Below are positions 1 through 7,200 of a stretch of 13,648 nucleotides of DNA, piece after piece. Location: NCBI GenBank assembly GCA_038207745.1, contig JBBQZL010000052.1:1-13648 (forward strand), given 5' to 3'. The position numbers were made by a program, and so were the translations under genes. The notes under the pieces are model-generated. The model saw only the letters and a list, made by a program, of their open reading frames with translations, was not told the origin of the DNA and made no database searches. Source of the stretch: JBBQZL01 sp038207745. GTDB lineage: Bacteria; Actinomycetota; Thermoleophilia; Solirubrobacterales; 70-9. Position 1 is the first letter of the stretch. Each line of letters starts with the position of its first letter.

Positions 1-1001
1 GAACAGCGGCGGCGGTTTGCTTTCGGGGTCGATGTAATAGGCGGAGTGGAAGCGGGCGAGATCGGCGACGATGGACTTGGCTTCCGGATCGGTGTAGGGC
101 TCGCCCAGATCGGTGCGTGCGATCAGCGAGGCGATGTCAGCGTCCGGGTCCGTCTCCGGTTGGGGGAGGTAGCCGATCGGCCTCCCGAAGACGAACGGCT
201 CGCCGACCGGTTGGCCCGGGCCCAGGGCGAATTGCGCCGCCAGGGAGATCCCGCCGACAAAGGTCGTCTTGACAACTCCGACCGGCCTTGCCGCTCGCCG
301 CAATGGCGTGATCCCGTTGGCCGTGACCCGGCCGTTGGGGGCCGCGGCCGTGAGCAGATCGCTCCAGGGATCACGGGAGCCGCGGCTGCGATGCGAAGCG
401 GCGTGCCGCCGGGGCTCCGCCAGCGGACCAGCCGCCCACTCGGGAGCATGATCCGGTCCCGAAGGGCGGCAAGCATCAACGACTGGCCCCCGCCGTAGGA
501 GTCTCCGGTCACCCCGATCTGCCGCCTTGCCGCATAACCGCCATCGACGAGCCTTCCGATCAGCGTCTGGGTGTCCCGGACCTCATAACGGGCGTCGGCG
601 AGATGGATGTAGCCACGAGCGCAGCCCGATGGGTCCAGCAGCCGCGATTCCGGCGTCCCGCACGAGTCCCAGAGGCCGCGCGCCGTATAGGTGAGGACTG
701 CGTAGCCTCTCCGGGCCCAGGAAAACGCGTTGCCGGTGTAGGCGGTCGAACCGGGATCGAGGTACTCGTACTTGCTGTTCCCGAACCCGTGGATCTCGGC
801 GATCAGGGGACGTTTCCTCGCTTGGGGGGAGGGTAGGATCACGGTCGTGTCGAGCGGGACGCCGTCCCAGGTCTTCACCGTTCCGGAGCACTCGTACACT
901 CCCTGCGTCACGAGGCAGTCATCGAGTCCCATCGGGCCGGCGGAGGCGGGCGCCGCAGAGAGGAGCAACGTCGCGATCGTGACTCCAAGCAGACGTTTCA
1001 C
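1..1001 (-). pseudogene. Secreted alpha/beta hydrolase (CocE/S15-like), frameshifted and cut by the window edge
   Basis: The gene begins at a GTG (999-1001) and opens with a clean Sec signal peptide (residues 1-21, hydrophobic core, A-S-A-G cleavage area). The mature part has alpha/beta-hydrolase hallmarks: an HGFG oxyanion-hole motif near residue 71 and the nucleophile elbow GDSYGG with Ser168. This resembles exported CocE/X-Pro dipeptidyl peptidase-type serine hydrolases; the substrate cannot be told. After ...AAAAPVIP (residue 212) the frame fails. Reading one base out of step from 366 down to 1 restores a good hydrolase sequence (WSDLLTAAAPNGR..., ending ...YYIDPESKPPPLF at the edge). A C is missing from a presumed C4 run (GGG at 367-369 on the plus strand). 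Unrepaired, translation ends at 123 with a low-complexity tail. It is either a recent frameshift pseudogene or a homopolymer sequencing error. About 334 residues are visible and the C-terminus lies outside the window. The 290 bases upstream are described separately. Confidence 0.85.
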
Positions 1002-1291
1002 GGGTCAATCAAGCTGTCAGCCTTGGTCAAGGTGGGATTCGACGACCGCATGTGGTTGAACGTTAATGGAGGAACGGCGAAGGTTCAGGCTTCGGTCATC
1101 GGGTGGGTCTCGAGTTCCGGAGTTACTACGGCCGGGGGATTGCCTCTCACGATCTTCAGAGGAGCAAGTTGGATCCCTACCCAGTCCACTTTGCCGTCGA
1201 TTACCCCGACCGGGAACTCCGAGCCGGGGGGAGGGCTCAGTGAACATCGTGGTTCGGCTCGGGAGCTGAGTCGGGCATTGCGCGCCGGCGC
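1002..1291. other. Intergenic gap with a possible decayed small ORF on the minus strand
   Basis: This is the 290-base stretch between the methyltransferase stop and the hydrolase GTG. No convincing promoter was found. On the minus strand, one frame ending with TGA at 1085-1087 reads as protein-like sequence (...GVIDGKVDWVGIQLAPLK..., then ...THPMTEA). An ATG 13 bases after the methyltransferase stop (minus strand, 1278) gives MPDSAPEPNHDVH and then a stop, in a frame one indel away. Together they could be the remnant of a small gene, but third-position GC is lower than in neighbours and no family is recognised. Confidence 0.25.
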
Positions 1292-1942
1292 TCAGGCACC
1301 GTCCGCAGGCGGGCAATCTCCCGCCGCCGCCAGGGTATCGGTGACCTGCAGCCGCCCGATGCCAGGGATGAAACGGCCGGTTCGGGCCGCGTAATTCATG
1401 TACTTCGGCCCGTACACCCGGCGCAGCGGGGGCTCTTCGGCGCGCGCCGTGAGGATCAGCCCGGCCAGCAGAACGAGACAGCCGGCGAGACCGATTGCCG
1501 ACGGGGCGAGGATGAGGCTGCTTCCCGCGCAGATAAGCATCGCCACGTAATTGGGATTGCGTACCCATCGAAAGGGTCCGTCCACCACCACCTGACCACC
1601 GTCCCCCGGAGCGATGTCGGGTCGCCACGCACTTCCCATCGTTTCCTGAGACCAGATCGCCAACCCGGTCGCCGATGCGAAGAATGCGGTTCCAGCTATC
1701 AAGGCTACGCCCGGCATCGCCCAGAGTGGCCCGGTCGCACCGAAGAGCTCGAGGGCCGGCCCGGCCAGGACGAACCCGAACCCTGCCAGGAACATCAGGT
1801 CCGCGACAACCCAGCTCCTGGGACGATCCCGGATGTAGCCAACCGGTTCCGCAGAGCCGAAAAGAGCCCTGCGGCGCAGCGACCTGAGCGGAAAGACGAC
1901 CGCCAGGAAGGCGATCACCAGGATCAGGGCAAGCGCGGGCAT
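1292..1942 (-). CDS. ICMT-like membrane methyltransferase (isoprenylcysteine carboxyl methyltransferase family)
   Basis: This 216-residue integral membrane protein has predicted helices near residues 3-19, 46-66, 74-96 and 133-166. The family signature lies in the C-terminal half: GPFRWVRNPNY (122-132), then RAEEPPLRRVYG (167-178), a Y-x2-Y element and FIPG (191-194). These motifs form the S-adenosylmethionine and acceptor site in isoprenylcysteine carboxyl methyltransferase and phospholipid N-methyltransferase relatives. Bacterial members usually have an unknown acceptor such as a lipid or small hydrophobic molecule, so only the fold and chemistry are called. The ATG at 1940-1942 places the first helix directly at the N-terminus; no Shine-Dalgarno is visible. 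It lies 69 bases after the OsmC-family stop on the same strand, so readthrough from that gene is possible. Confidence 0.85.
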   Translation of the reverse strand: MPALALILVIAFLAVVFPLRSLRRRALFGSAEPVGYIRDRPRSWVVADLMFLAGFGFVLAGPALELFGATGPLWAMPGVALIAGTAFFASATGLAIWSQETMGSAWRPDIAPGDGGQVVVDGPFRWVRNPNYVAMLICAGSSLILAPSAIGLAGCLVLLAGLILTARAEEPPLRRVYGPKYMNYAARTGRFIPGIGRLQVTDTLAAAGDCPPADGA

Positions 1943-2011
1943 GGTGTCGTCCAGACTGTCGGTTCGATGCCGGGAAGGGCGTTCCCGGCGGCGAGATCCG
2001 CCCGGTCCGGC

Positions 2012-2527
2012 CTAGAGGCGATTGCGCGTGACCGACAGTGTCGGTGGCGCCGCCAGCGTCTGAAAGACGACGCAGTAGCGCTCGGTGAGGCGCTCCAGAG
2101 TCGCGAGTTCCTCGTCGCTTGCCTCAGAATCGAGGTCGAAACGGAGCCGGATCTCGCTGAACCCGACCGGAGCCTGCTTGTCCACCGCAAGCGTCCCGCG
2201 CCAGTCCAGATCGCCCTCTGCGTGAACTGATCCGCTCACCTCTATGCCGATCGAGGTTGCAACCGCCCGCATCGTCACCCCGGCGCAGGCCACGAGCGCC
2301 TGAAGCAGCATGTCGCCCGAGCAGGCGGAGCTGCCGTCGCCGCCGGTCCCGGGATGGAGTCCCGCCGTGACGAGGGCTTGACCCGTCTGAACCGAGCAGG
2401 TCAGCCCGTCGTCCAGGTCGCCCCCTGCCTCGAGAGTGACCAATGCGGTGTCCGGATCATCTCGGTAGCGATTCTTCAGCGGCTTCTGGAGTTCGCGCAA
2501 CCCTGTGGCGTCTGTCGAGGAACTCAC
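2012..2527 (-). CDS. OsmC-family protein (putative peroxide-reducing thiol protein)
   Basis: The 171-residue protein has the OsmC/Ohr-like arrangement. A long central helix, MLLQALVACAGVT (residues 73-85), carries Cys81, and a second conserved cysteine, Cys152, sits in ERYCVVFQTL. In characterised OsmC/Ohr proteins such a cysteine pair reduces organic or hydrogen peroxides, with the dimer forming the active site. The C-terminal PTLSVTRN strand is also typical. An extra Cys69 precedes the central helix. The start is GTG at 2525-2527, supported by a TAGGCT -10 hexamer placed exactly 6 bases upstream, which suggests a leaderless transcript. Its peroxide substrate is not predictable, and some OsmC relatives have lost peroxidase function. 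The next gene downstream is the ICMT-like methyltransferase, and the uncharacterised 400-residue gene lies 61 bases upstream on the same strand. Confidence 0.88.
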   Translation of the reverse strand: MSSSTDATGLRELQKPLKNRYRDDPDTALVTLEAGGDLDDGLTCSVQTGQALVTAGLHPGTGGDGSSACSGDMLLQALVACAGVTMRAVATSIGIEVSGSVHAEGDLDWRGTLAVDKQAPVGFSEIRLRFDLDSEASDEELATLERLTERYCVVFQTLAAPPTLSVTRNRL

Positions 2528-2533
2528 GTCTTC

Positions 2534-2539
2534 AGCCTA
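2534..2539 (-). promoter_or_regulatory. Putative -10 element (TAGGCT) of the OsmC-family gene, leaderless geometry
   Basis: TAGGCT matches TANNNT and is followed by 6 bases (GAAGAC) and then the GTG start at 2527. Transcription would begin at the start codon. A GAC-containing -35 candidate (CCGACC, minus strand 2561-2556) lies 16 bases upstream of the hexamer. There is no Shine-Dalgarno sequence. Confidence 0.5.
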
Positions 2540-2588
2540 CATCCCAGGTCCGCAGGGTCGGCGGCTCGAGATGGAGATGAAGCGCTGG

Positions 2589-3791
2589 TCAGCTGCCCGA
2601 CCCGAGCACAGCCTCGCAACTGGCAAGAAACTTCCCGATCTCCTCTCCGCTCCGATCCCGCACACCGCCATCAAGCGCCGAGAAGATCAGCGAGCGGCCG
2701 TCGATGCTCATCTTGGCGAGGCCGCGTTCGGCGGAAACTCCGGTCGGGATCGTGTCGCGACCGAGGCTGGGGGAGCGGCCGTCGGCCACCAGGAGCGTCC
2801 ATCCCATGCTGTCGTATTCGTCGTGGTTGGTGAGCACGAGGTAGCAGTCTTCGAAGACCCCTCCTGCGTCGCCCTGGGCAACGTGGGCGATCTCGCCGGG
2901 GAGGAAGGTCTGGATATGCGATGCCCGGTACCGGCTGGTCTCGATGTGCTCGAATCCCGCCGCCTTCGCCTGCTCGCGAAAAAACGCCTCGGCGCCGAAC
3001 TTCCAGGCATCGTCACCGATCAGGAGCCCGCTCTTGAACTCCTTTGCCGCTGCCTTGACGGTCTTCGGTGGTCTTGAGAAGGGGTGCTCGGAGAGTTCCC
3101 GGTCGATCCGGGTGCGCCGGCTGTTGCCATCAACGGTCAAGGCTGCCGATCCGGCGCCTTCACCGATCCGAGTCACCTCCTTGAGCACGCGGGCGGCCGC
3201 TTCACATAACCCGTCGATCTGATCGGGTTCGCTGAGGGTGCCGGGAACGAAGCAGCAGAGCGCACCGTCCTGGAGTTCGAAGGAGAAGTCCGCGGGAGCG
3301 GTAGCGGTCAGCCAGTCGATAAGGGTGGGGGCGAAGAGACGCCAGACCGAGTTCTCGTCCTGATCGGCGTCGGTGAAGAGGGCATACCGCTCGAGGAATC
3401 CCTCGCTCTCCAGCCTCACGGACCGGTCGTCAGCTTCGATGATCTCCCGTTCAGAGTCCGGATTGGTCATGTCGAGCTTGCTGAGATCCCGGTCGTGGCA
3501 GAGAACGCGCACCGCGAAGCCGAGACTCCCGGGAGCCTGGATCAGCACCAGCGTGAATGGGCTGCGCTTGAGATCATTTGTGCCCGCGTAGACGTACGCG
3601 ACCTGAGCCAGCCAGGCGTCTTTGAGACCGCCGGCGAGGTCGCCACGGACAAGCCCCGAGACCTCGCGCATGAAACCGTGGCGCAGTAGCTGGGTTGCCT
3701 GCGGGAGAGCAAGGGAGGTCTCCCGGAAATAGAGACCACGTTCGGCCGCATAGGACGAAAGAGTCGGCGGAGTATCTGCGATTTCGCTCAT
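2589..3791 (-). CDS. Uncharacterised 400-residue soluble protein with a possible internal repeat
   Basis: I do not recognise a named family with certainty; the layout recalls hypothetical actinobacterial proteins. There is no signal peptide or membrane helix, so it is probably cytosolic. The N-terminal part (about 12-100) and the C-terminal part (about 278-375) share a pattern. REVSGLVRGDLAGGLKDAWL (42-61) parallels GEIAHVAQGDAGGVFEDCYL (299-318), each followed by a strand-rich stretch, so the protein may be a two-copy fold. The middle (about 100-250) is acidic and contains CC at 179-180. The start is ATG at 3789-3791, directly after a stop-rich region, with no strong Shine-Dalgarno. It is divergent from the chimeric ORF at 3911 and is the first of four minus-strand genes. 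The 61-base gap before the OsmC gene holds that gene's own promoter candidate, so co-transcription is uncertain. Confidence 0.8.
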   Translation of the reverse strand: MSEIADTPPTLSSYAAERGLYFRETSLALPQATQLLRHGFMREVSGLVRGDLAGGLKDAWLAQVAYVYAGTNDLKRSPFTLVLIQAPGSLGFAVRVLCHDRDLSKLDMTNPDSEREIIEADDRSVRLESEGFLERYALFTDADQDENSVWRLFAPTLIDWLTATAPADFSFELQDGALCCFVPGTLSEPDQIDGLCEAAARVLKEVTRIGEGAGSAALTVDGNSRRTRIDRELSEHPFSRPPKTVKAAAKEFKSGLLIGDDAWKFGAEAFFREQAKAAGFEHIETSRYRASHIQTFLPGEIAHVAQGDAGGVFEDCYLVLTNHDEYDSMGWTLLVADGRSPSLGRDTIPTGVSAERGLAKMSIDGRSLIFSALDGGVRDRSGEEIGKFLASCEAVLGSGS

Positions 3792-3900
3792 CAGCCGGGA
3801 AGCATCTCACGATCTCGGCGGACCAAGTTGGTCAACGCGGCCCGGGACAGTTGGGACAGGCAGGTCGCGTCGAGGCGTAGGGTTTCACCCCACCAAACCA

Positions 3901-3905
3901 GGAGG
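3901..3905 (+). promoter_or_regulatory. Shine-Dalgarno GGAGG in front of a non-canonical ATT start
   Basis: GGAGG is followed by CTCCG and then ATT at 3911, where homology to quinone oxidoreductases requires the start methionine. This site decides the start of the chimeric ORF and suggests that an ATG was mutated to ATT, or that ATT is used. Confidence 0.55.
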
Positions 3906-3910
3906 CTCCG

Positions 3911-4162
3911 ATTTCCGAGGCCATCACTTTCGCTGAGTTTGGAGGGCCGGATGTCCTCGAGTGGAGTGATGTCGAGGCACCCGAAGCGGGTCCCGGGCAG
4001 TTGCTGGTCCGGGTTCGCGCCGCCGCTCCGGTGACCAAGATCACCAAGAAGTCGAAGCGCGGCAAGGGCAAGAAGCACAAGTTCTCGGTCCGGGCCACCG
4101 ATCAGGCAGGCAACGTCGGCAAACCCGCCGTCGCCAAGTTCAAGGTGATCCGCAAGCGGTAG
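3911..4162 (+). pseudogene. Chimeric remnant: quinone oxidoreductase N-terminus fused in frame to the tail of an Ig-like secreted protein
   Basis: The 83-codon frame starts at ATT after a good Shine-Dalgarno and ends at TAG (4160-4162). Residues 1-37 (SEAITFAEFGGPDVLEWSD... to LLVRVRAA) match the start of zinc-independent NADPH:quinone oxidoreductases of the MDR superfamily, including the FGGPEVL and PGPGQxLVRVxAAG patterns. The expected next segment (AGVNPVD) and the whole catalytic and NADPH domain are absent. From about residue 38, at 4022-4030, the sequence becomes APVTKITKKSKRGKGKKHKF, then SVRATDQAGNVG and a basic end, KVIRKR. That is the typical end of a secreted Ig-like or bacterial repeat protein. 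The join keeps the frame. It most likely records a deletion that fused two genes, or an assembly join. A functional 83-residue product is unlikely. The absence of ATG, GTG or TTG back to the in-frame TAG at 3878-3880 supports a mutated start. Confidence 0.7.
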
Positions 4163-4273
4163 GTGTGGGGGCCACCAGCACTTGGCCTTATCAGCCCGAC
4201 GACAAGTAGGGAGTTTTCCCAGCCGGACGCCTTTCCAATAGCGCACGCCGCCAGATCGGTGTGCGGCCAACCG

Positions 4274-5203
4274 ATGGAGCCGGTCTCCGGGCTGCGCAAT
4301 ACGCTGGTCGGCGTGACGGTGATCATCACCATGATCGGAGCGGTCCTGGTACTCGTGGCGCTCCGCGACGTCTTCGACACCCTGTTTCACCCACACGGAC
4401 AGGGAGTCGTGAGCGAGCGGCTGATACAAGCCGTCTGGCGGATCGCTCGCAGCCTGGCGCGCGGCAATCACCAGAACCTTTCGCTGGCGGGTCCGGTCGC
4501 CTTCGTCACCGTGATCTCAGCCTGGGGAGCGATGGTGGTACTCGGATTCGGATTGATCATCTGGCCGCAACTGACGGATGGGTTCGCGTTCAGCGCCGGT
4601 CTGAACGCAGCCGATCAGGGCGGTTTCGTCGACGCGGTCTATCTCTCGTTGGTCAACGTGACCAGCCTCGGATACGGGGACATCGTGGCGACGACCGACG
4701 TCCTGCGGTTGCTCGGCCCTCTGGAGACTGTGATCGGCCTGGGATTGCTGACGGCGAGCATCTCGTGGATCATGCTTCTTTACGGGGTGCTTTCCGCGAG
4801 TCGCTCCCTTTCCCATCAGATCGCCCTGCTGACCGAGGTGGAGTTCTCGCGTCCAATCGGTCTCGCCGGAATCGAACCCTCCTTCTCGGCAGGAGTGCTC
4901 GCCGACCTGACTTCGGGTGTCGTGAAGATGAGGGACGACCTCGTCCACTCCCCGATCGCCTACTACTTCCATCCGCGGGATCCGCGGCATGCGCTGCCGG
5001 TCCTGCTGCCTGGCCTTCTCAAGATCGTCGACAGCTGCTCCGCGACGGATCCCGCCACGGCGCTTGCGTATCAGGCGGCGATGCTCGACCGGGCAATCGA
5101 TGAGCTGCTTGCGACTGTCGCCGAGGAGTTTCTCGGTTGTTCCGGCCGAAACCCTCGCGACGCGCTGGAAGGCTACCGGCGCGACCACCTCTGGGCCGAC
5201 TGA
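4274..5203 (+). CDS. Two-TM-type potassium channel (Ion_trans_2-like pore)
   Basis: The 309-residue membrane protein carries a K+ selectivity filter, TSLGYGD (130-136), in the pore loop. An outer helix (about 75-98) precedes it and an inner helix (about 146-172) follows. An additional N-terminal helix (about 10-30) is present, so the topology is three segments plus a pore. The filter differs from the usual TTVGYGD at two tolerated positions. Channels of this type assemble as tetramers and pass K+. The cytosolic C-terminal region (about 180-309) is helical with no recognisable RCK/TrkA-N nucleotide motif (no GxGxxG), so gating is unknown. ATG 4274 places the first helix near the N-terminus; an in-frame GTG at 4259 and an open frame back to 4163 are alternatives. 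No Shine-Dalgarno is visible. It is on the same strand as, and 72 bases upstream of, the acyl-CoA dehydrogenase. Confidence 0.85.
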   Translation: MEPVSGLRNTLVGVTVIITMIGAVLVLVALRDVFDTLFHPHGQGVVSERLIQAVWRIARSLARGNHQNLSLAGPVAFVTVISAWGAMVVLGFGLIIWPQLTDGFAFSAGLNAADQGGFVDAVYLSLVNVTSLGYGDIVATTDVLRLLGPLETVIGLGLLTASISWIMLLYGVLSASRSLSHQIALLTEVEFSRPIGLAGIEPSFSAGVLADLTSGVVKMRDDLVHSPIAYYFHPRDPRHALPVLLPGLLKIVDSCSATDPATALAYQAAMLDRAIDELLATVAEEFLGCSGRNPRDALEGYRRDHLWAD

Positions 5204-5263
5204 CCAGTAGCCGATTCACCAACGAGCGACCAAAGTGGCCCTGCCCGCACACCGAAGCCGGAA

Positions 5264-5269
5264 TATGCT
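5264..5269 (+). promoter_or_regulatory. Putative -10 element (TATGCT) of the acyl-CoA dehydrogenase gene, leaderless geometry
   Basis: TATGCT (TANNNT) lies exactly 6 bases before the ATG at 5276, placing the likely transcription start at the A of the start codon. No Shine-Dalgarno is present and the -35 region is weak. Confidence 0.55.
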
Positions 5270-5275
5270 GCCCCA

Positions 5276-7057
5276 ATGGAGACCGTAGATCGGCCAGATG
5301 TCCCGCCCTCCACGATCGGCGCCGGTGTTCCCGGTGACGGCCTGATCTTCAACCCCAATACGTATACGGCACCCCACCTCGACGCGGCCGACGAGCATCG
5401 CCTCAAGGCGATGATCGAGTGGTTTGAGCAAAGGGGCCTGAAGAGTCTCAAGGACGATGACCGCGAGCATCGCTGGTACTCCGACTTCCTCGAGATGCAG
5501 GCGGATGAGGGGATCTTCGCCAGCTTTCTGACCCCGGCGCGCGACGGCGGCGGCGACCCGGCAAAGCGCTGGGACACGCAGCGGATCTGCGCCTTCAACG
5601 AGATCTCGGCCTTCTACGGGCTCGCCTACTGGTACACGTGGCAGGTCTCGATTCTCGGTCTCGGCCCGATCTTCCAATCGGAGAACGAGGCTGCGCGCAG
5701 GCGCGCGGCAGAGATGCTCGCCGACGGCTCGATCTTCGCCTTTGGACTCTCCGAGCGCGAGCACGGCGCTGACATCTACTCGACCGACATGGTCTTGACG
5801 CGCCGTGACGGCGGAGATGGCTACACGGCCACGGGAGGCAAGTACTACATCGGCAACGGCAACGAGGCCGGGATGGTCTCGGTCTTCGGGCGGGTCGCCG
5901 GAATCGACGGACCGGATGGCTACGTGTTCTTTGCGGCCGACTCCCAGCACCCCAGCTACGAGCTGATTCGCAACGTCGTCAACTCGCAGAGCTACGTCTC
6001 CCAGTTTCAGCTCAACGACTACCCGGTCGAGCCCGCCGACATCCTGCACACCGGACCCGGTGCCTTCGACGCCGCCCTCAACACGGTCAATATCGGCAAG
6101 TTCAACCTCGGCTTCGCCTCGATCGGAATCTGTGAGCACGCCTTCTGGGAGGCGATCACCCACGCCGACGCTCGCGTCCTCTACGGGATGCGGGTCACCG
6201 ACTTCCCGCATGTCCGCCAGGCGTTCACCGACGCCTATGCCCGCCTTGCCGCGATGAAGTTGTTCGCCAACCGATCGATCGACTACCTCCGGACCGCCTC
6301 CCTGGAGGACCGCCGTTACCTGCTCTTCAACCCGCTGACCAAGATGAAGGTGACAACCGAGGGTGAGCGCGTCGTCGACCTGCTCTGGGACGTGATCGCC
6401 GCCAAGGGCTTCGAGCGCGAGATGTGGTTCGAGATGGCGGCGCGCGACATCCGGGCCCTGCCGAAGCTCGAGGGCACCGTCCACGTCAACATGGCGCTGG
6501 TTCTCAAGTTCATGGGCTCGTATCTGTTCAATGCGGACCTCGGCCTGGCCTCGCCGGCGCGAACGCTCGAGCCGGGCGACGACGGGTTCCCTTTCCACCA
6601 GGGGCCGGCCCGCGGCCTCGGCAAGATCCGCTTCAGCCCCTGGCGGGACGCCTTCGAGCCCTTCTCAGGGGTTGCCAACGTGGCCCTGTTTGCAGATCTT
6701 GCGGAATCGTTCAAGACCCTGCTCGTCGAGGCCGCTCCGGGCGAGGAGCAGCAGAAGGACCTCGACTACCTGCTGATTCTGGGAGAGCTGTTCACGTTGA
6801 TCCCGTACGGCCAGTTGATCTGCGAGCAGGCTGCGCTGATCGGCCTGCCGCACGACACGCTCGATCAGATCTTCGACGTGCTTGTCCGTGACTTCTCGGC
6901 CTACGCCGCCGAGCTGCACGGCAAGACCTCCGCCACCGATGCCCAGCAGGACTGGGCCCGCGGCGCGATCACCAAGCCCGTGGCCGACGCCGACCGCTTC
7001 GACTCCGTGTGGGAGAAGACGCGTGCCCTGGCGGGCGGCTACGAGATGCGTCCCTAG
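5276..7057 (+). CDS. Long-form acyl-CoA dehydrogenase
   Basis: This 593-residue flavoprotein belongs to the acyl-CoA dehydrogenase superfamily, which oxidises acyl-CoA to trans-2-enoyl-CoA and passes electrons to ETF. Residues 155-170 (FGLSEREHGADIYST) correspond to the FGLTEPxxGSD flavin/substrate loop and are followed by GGKYYIGNGN. Residues 388-405 (AARDIRALPKLEGTVHVN) correspond to the RD...YEGT element, in which the glutamate is the catalytic base of MCAD-type enzymes; here it would be Glu399. The protein is about 200 residues longer than ordinary family members. The extra C-terminal helical domain resembles the layout of VLCAD/ACAD9-like and some actinobacterial FadE proteins. Chain-length specificity cannot be read. 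The start is set by the ATG placed 6 bases after a -10 hexamer. It follows the channel by 72 bases but has its own promoter, so the two are probably separate units. Confidence 0.88.
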   Translation: METVDRPDVPPSTIGAGVPGDGLIFNPNTYTAPHLDAADEHRLKAMIEWFEQRGLKSLKDDDREHRWYSDFLEMQADEGIFASFLTPARDGGGDPAKRWDTQRICAFNEISAFYGLAYWYTWQVSILGLGPIFQSENEAARRRAAEMLADGSIFAFGLSEREHGADIYSTDMVLTRRDGGDGYTATGGKYYIGNGNEAGMVSVFGRVAGIDGPDGYVFFAADSQHPSYELIRNVVNSQSYVSQFQLNDYPVEPADILHTGPGAFDAALNTVNIGKFNLGFASIGICEHAFWEAITHADARVLYGMRVTDFPHVRQAFTDAYARLAAMKLFANRSIDYLRTASLEDRRYLLFNPLTKMKVTTEGERVVDLLWDVIAAKGFEREMWFEMAARDIRALPKLEGTVHVNMALVLKFMGSYLFNADLGLASPARTLEPGDDGFPFHQGPARGLGKIRFSPWRDAFEPFSGVANVALFADLAESFKTLLVEAAPGEEQQKDLDYLLILGELFTLIPYGQLICEQAALIGLPHDTLDQIFDVLVRDFSAYAAELHGKTSATDAQQDWARGAITKPVADADRFDSVWEKTRALAGGYEMRP

Positions 7058-7185
7058 CCTGCGGCTGAGACTTTTCGCGGCGTCTTCGTGGCGGATCAGG
7101 CTCACTTTTCGCGCACATTCACTTCTCATCGGAGCCTCATCCAGCGCCGGTGGATTCGGTCCTCGCACTGGTCCATTCGGGGTCC

Positions 7186-7193
7186 GAGGGGAG
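7186..7193 (+). promoter_or_regulatory. Shine-Dalgarno site of the lipoprotein gene
   Basis: GAGGGGAG sits 7 bases before ATG 7201 and selects that start over in-frame codons further upstream. It is the clearest ribosome binding site of any intact gene in the window. Confidence 0.6.
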
Positions 7194-7200
7194 ATTCGAG

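Noticed and set aside
3807..3835. TTGACC plus TCGTGA as a promoter for the 400-residue gene
   Set aside because: The -35 looks good, but the -10 lacks the TA...T pattern at any sensible spacing.
3791..4471. 226-codon minus-strand open frame
   Set aside because: It overlaps the chimeric ORF and the channel gene in antisense and shows no protein-like motif; the plus-strand reading explains the region.
5216..6598. 460-codon minus-strand open frame
   Set aside because: It is fully antisense to the acyl-CoA dehydrogenase, has repetitive Glu/Val/Gly/Arg composition and no family motif. It is a codon-bias shadow.
7056..7110. Hairpin AGCCTG...CAGGCT followed by a short T run after the dehydrogenase gene
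   Set aside because: The 6-bp arms are 35 bases apart with poor inner pairing, too weak to call a terminator.
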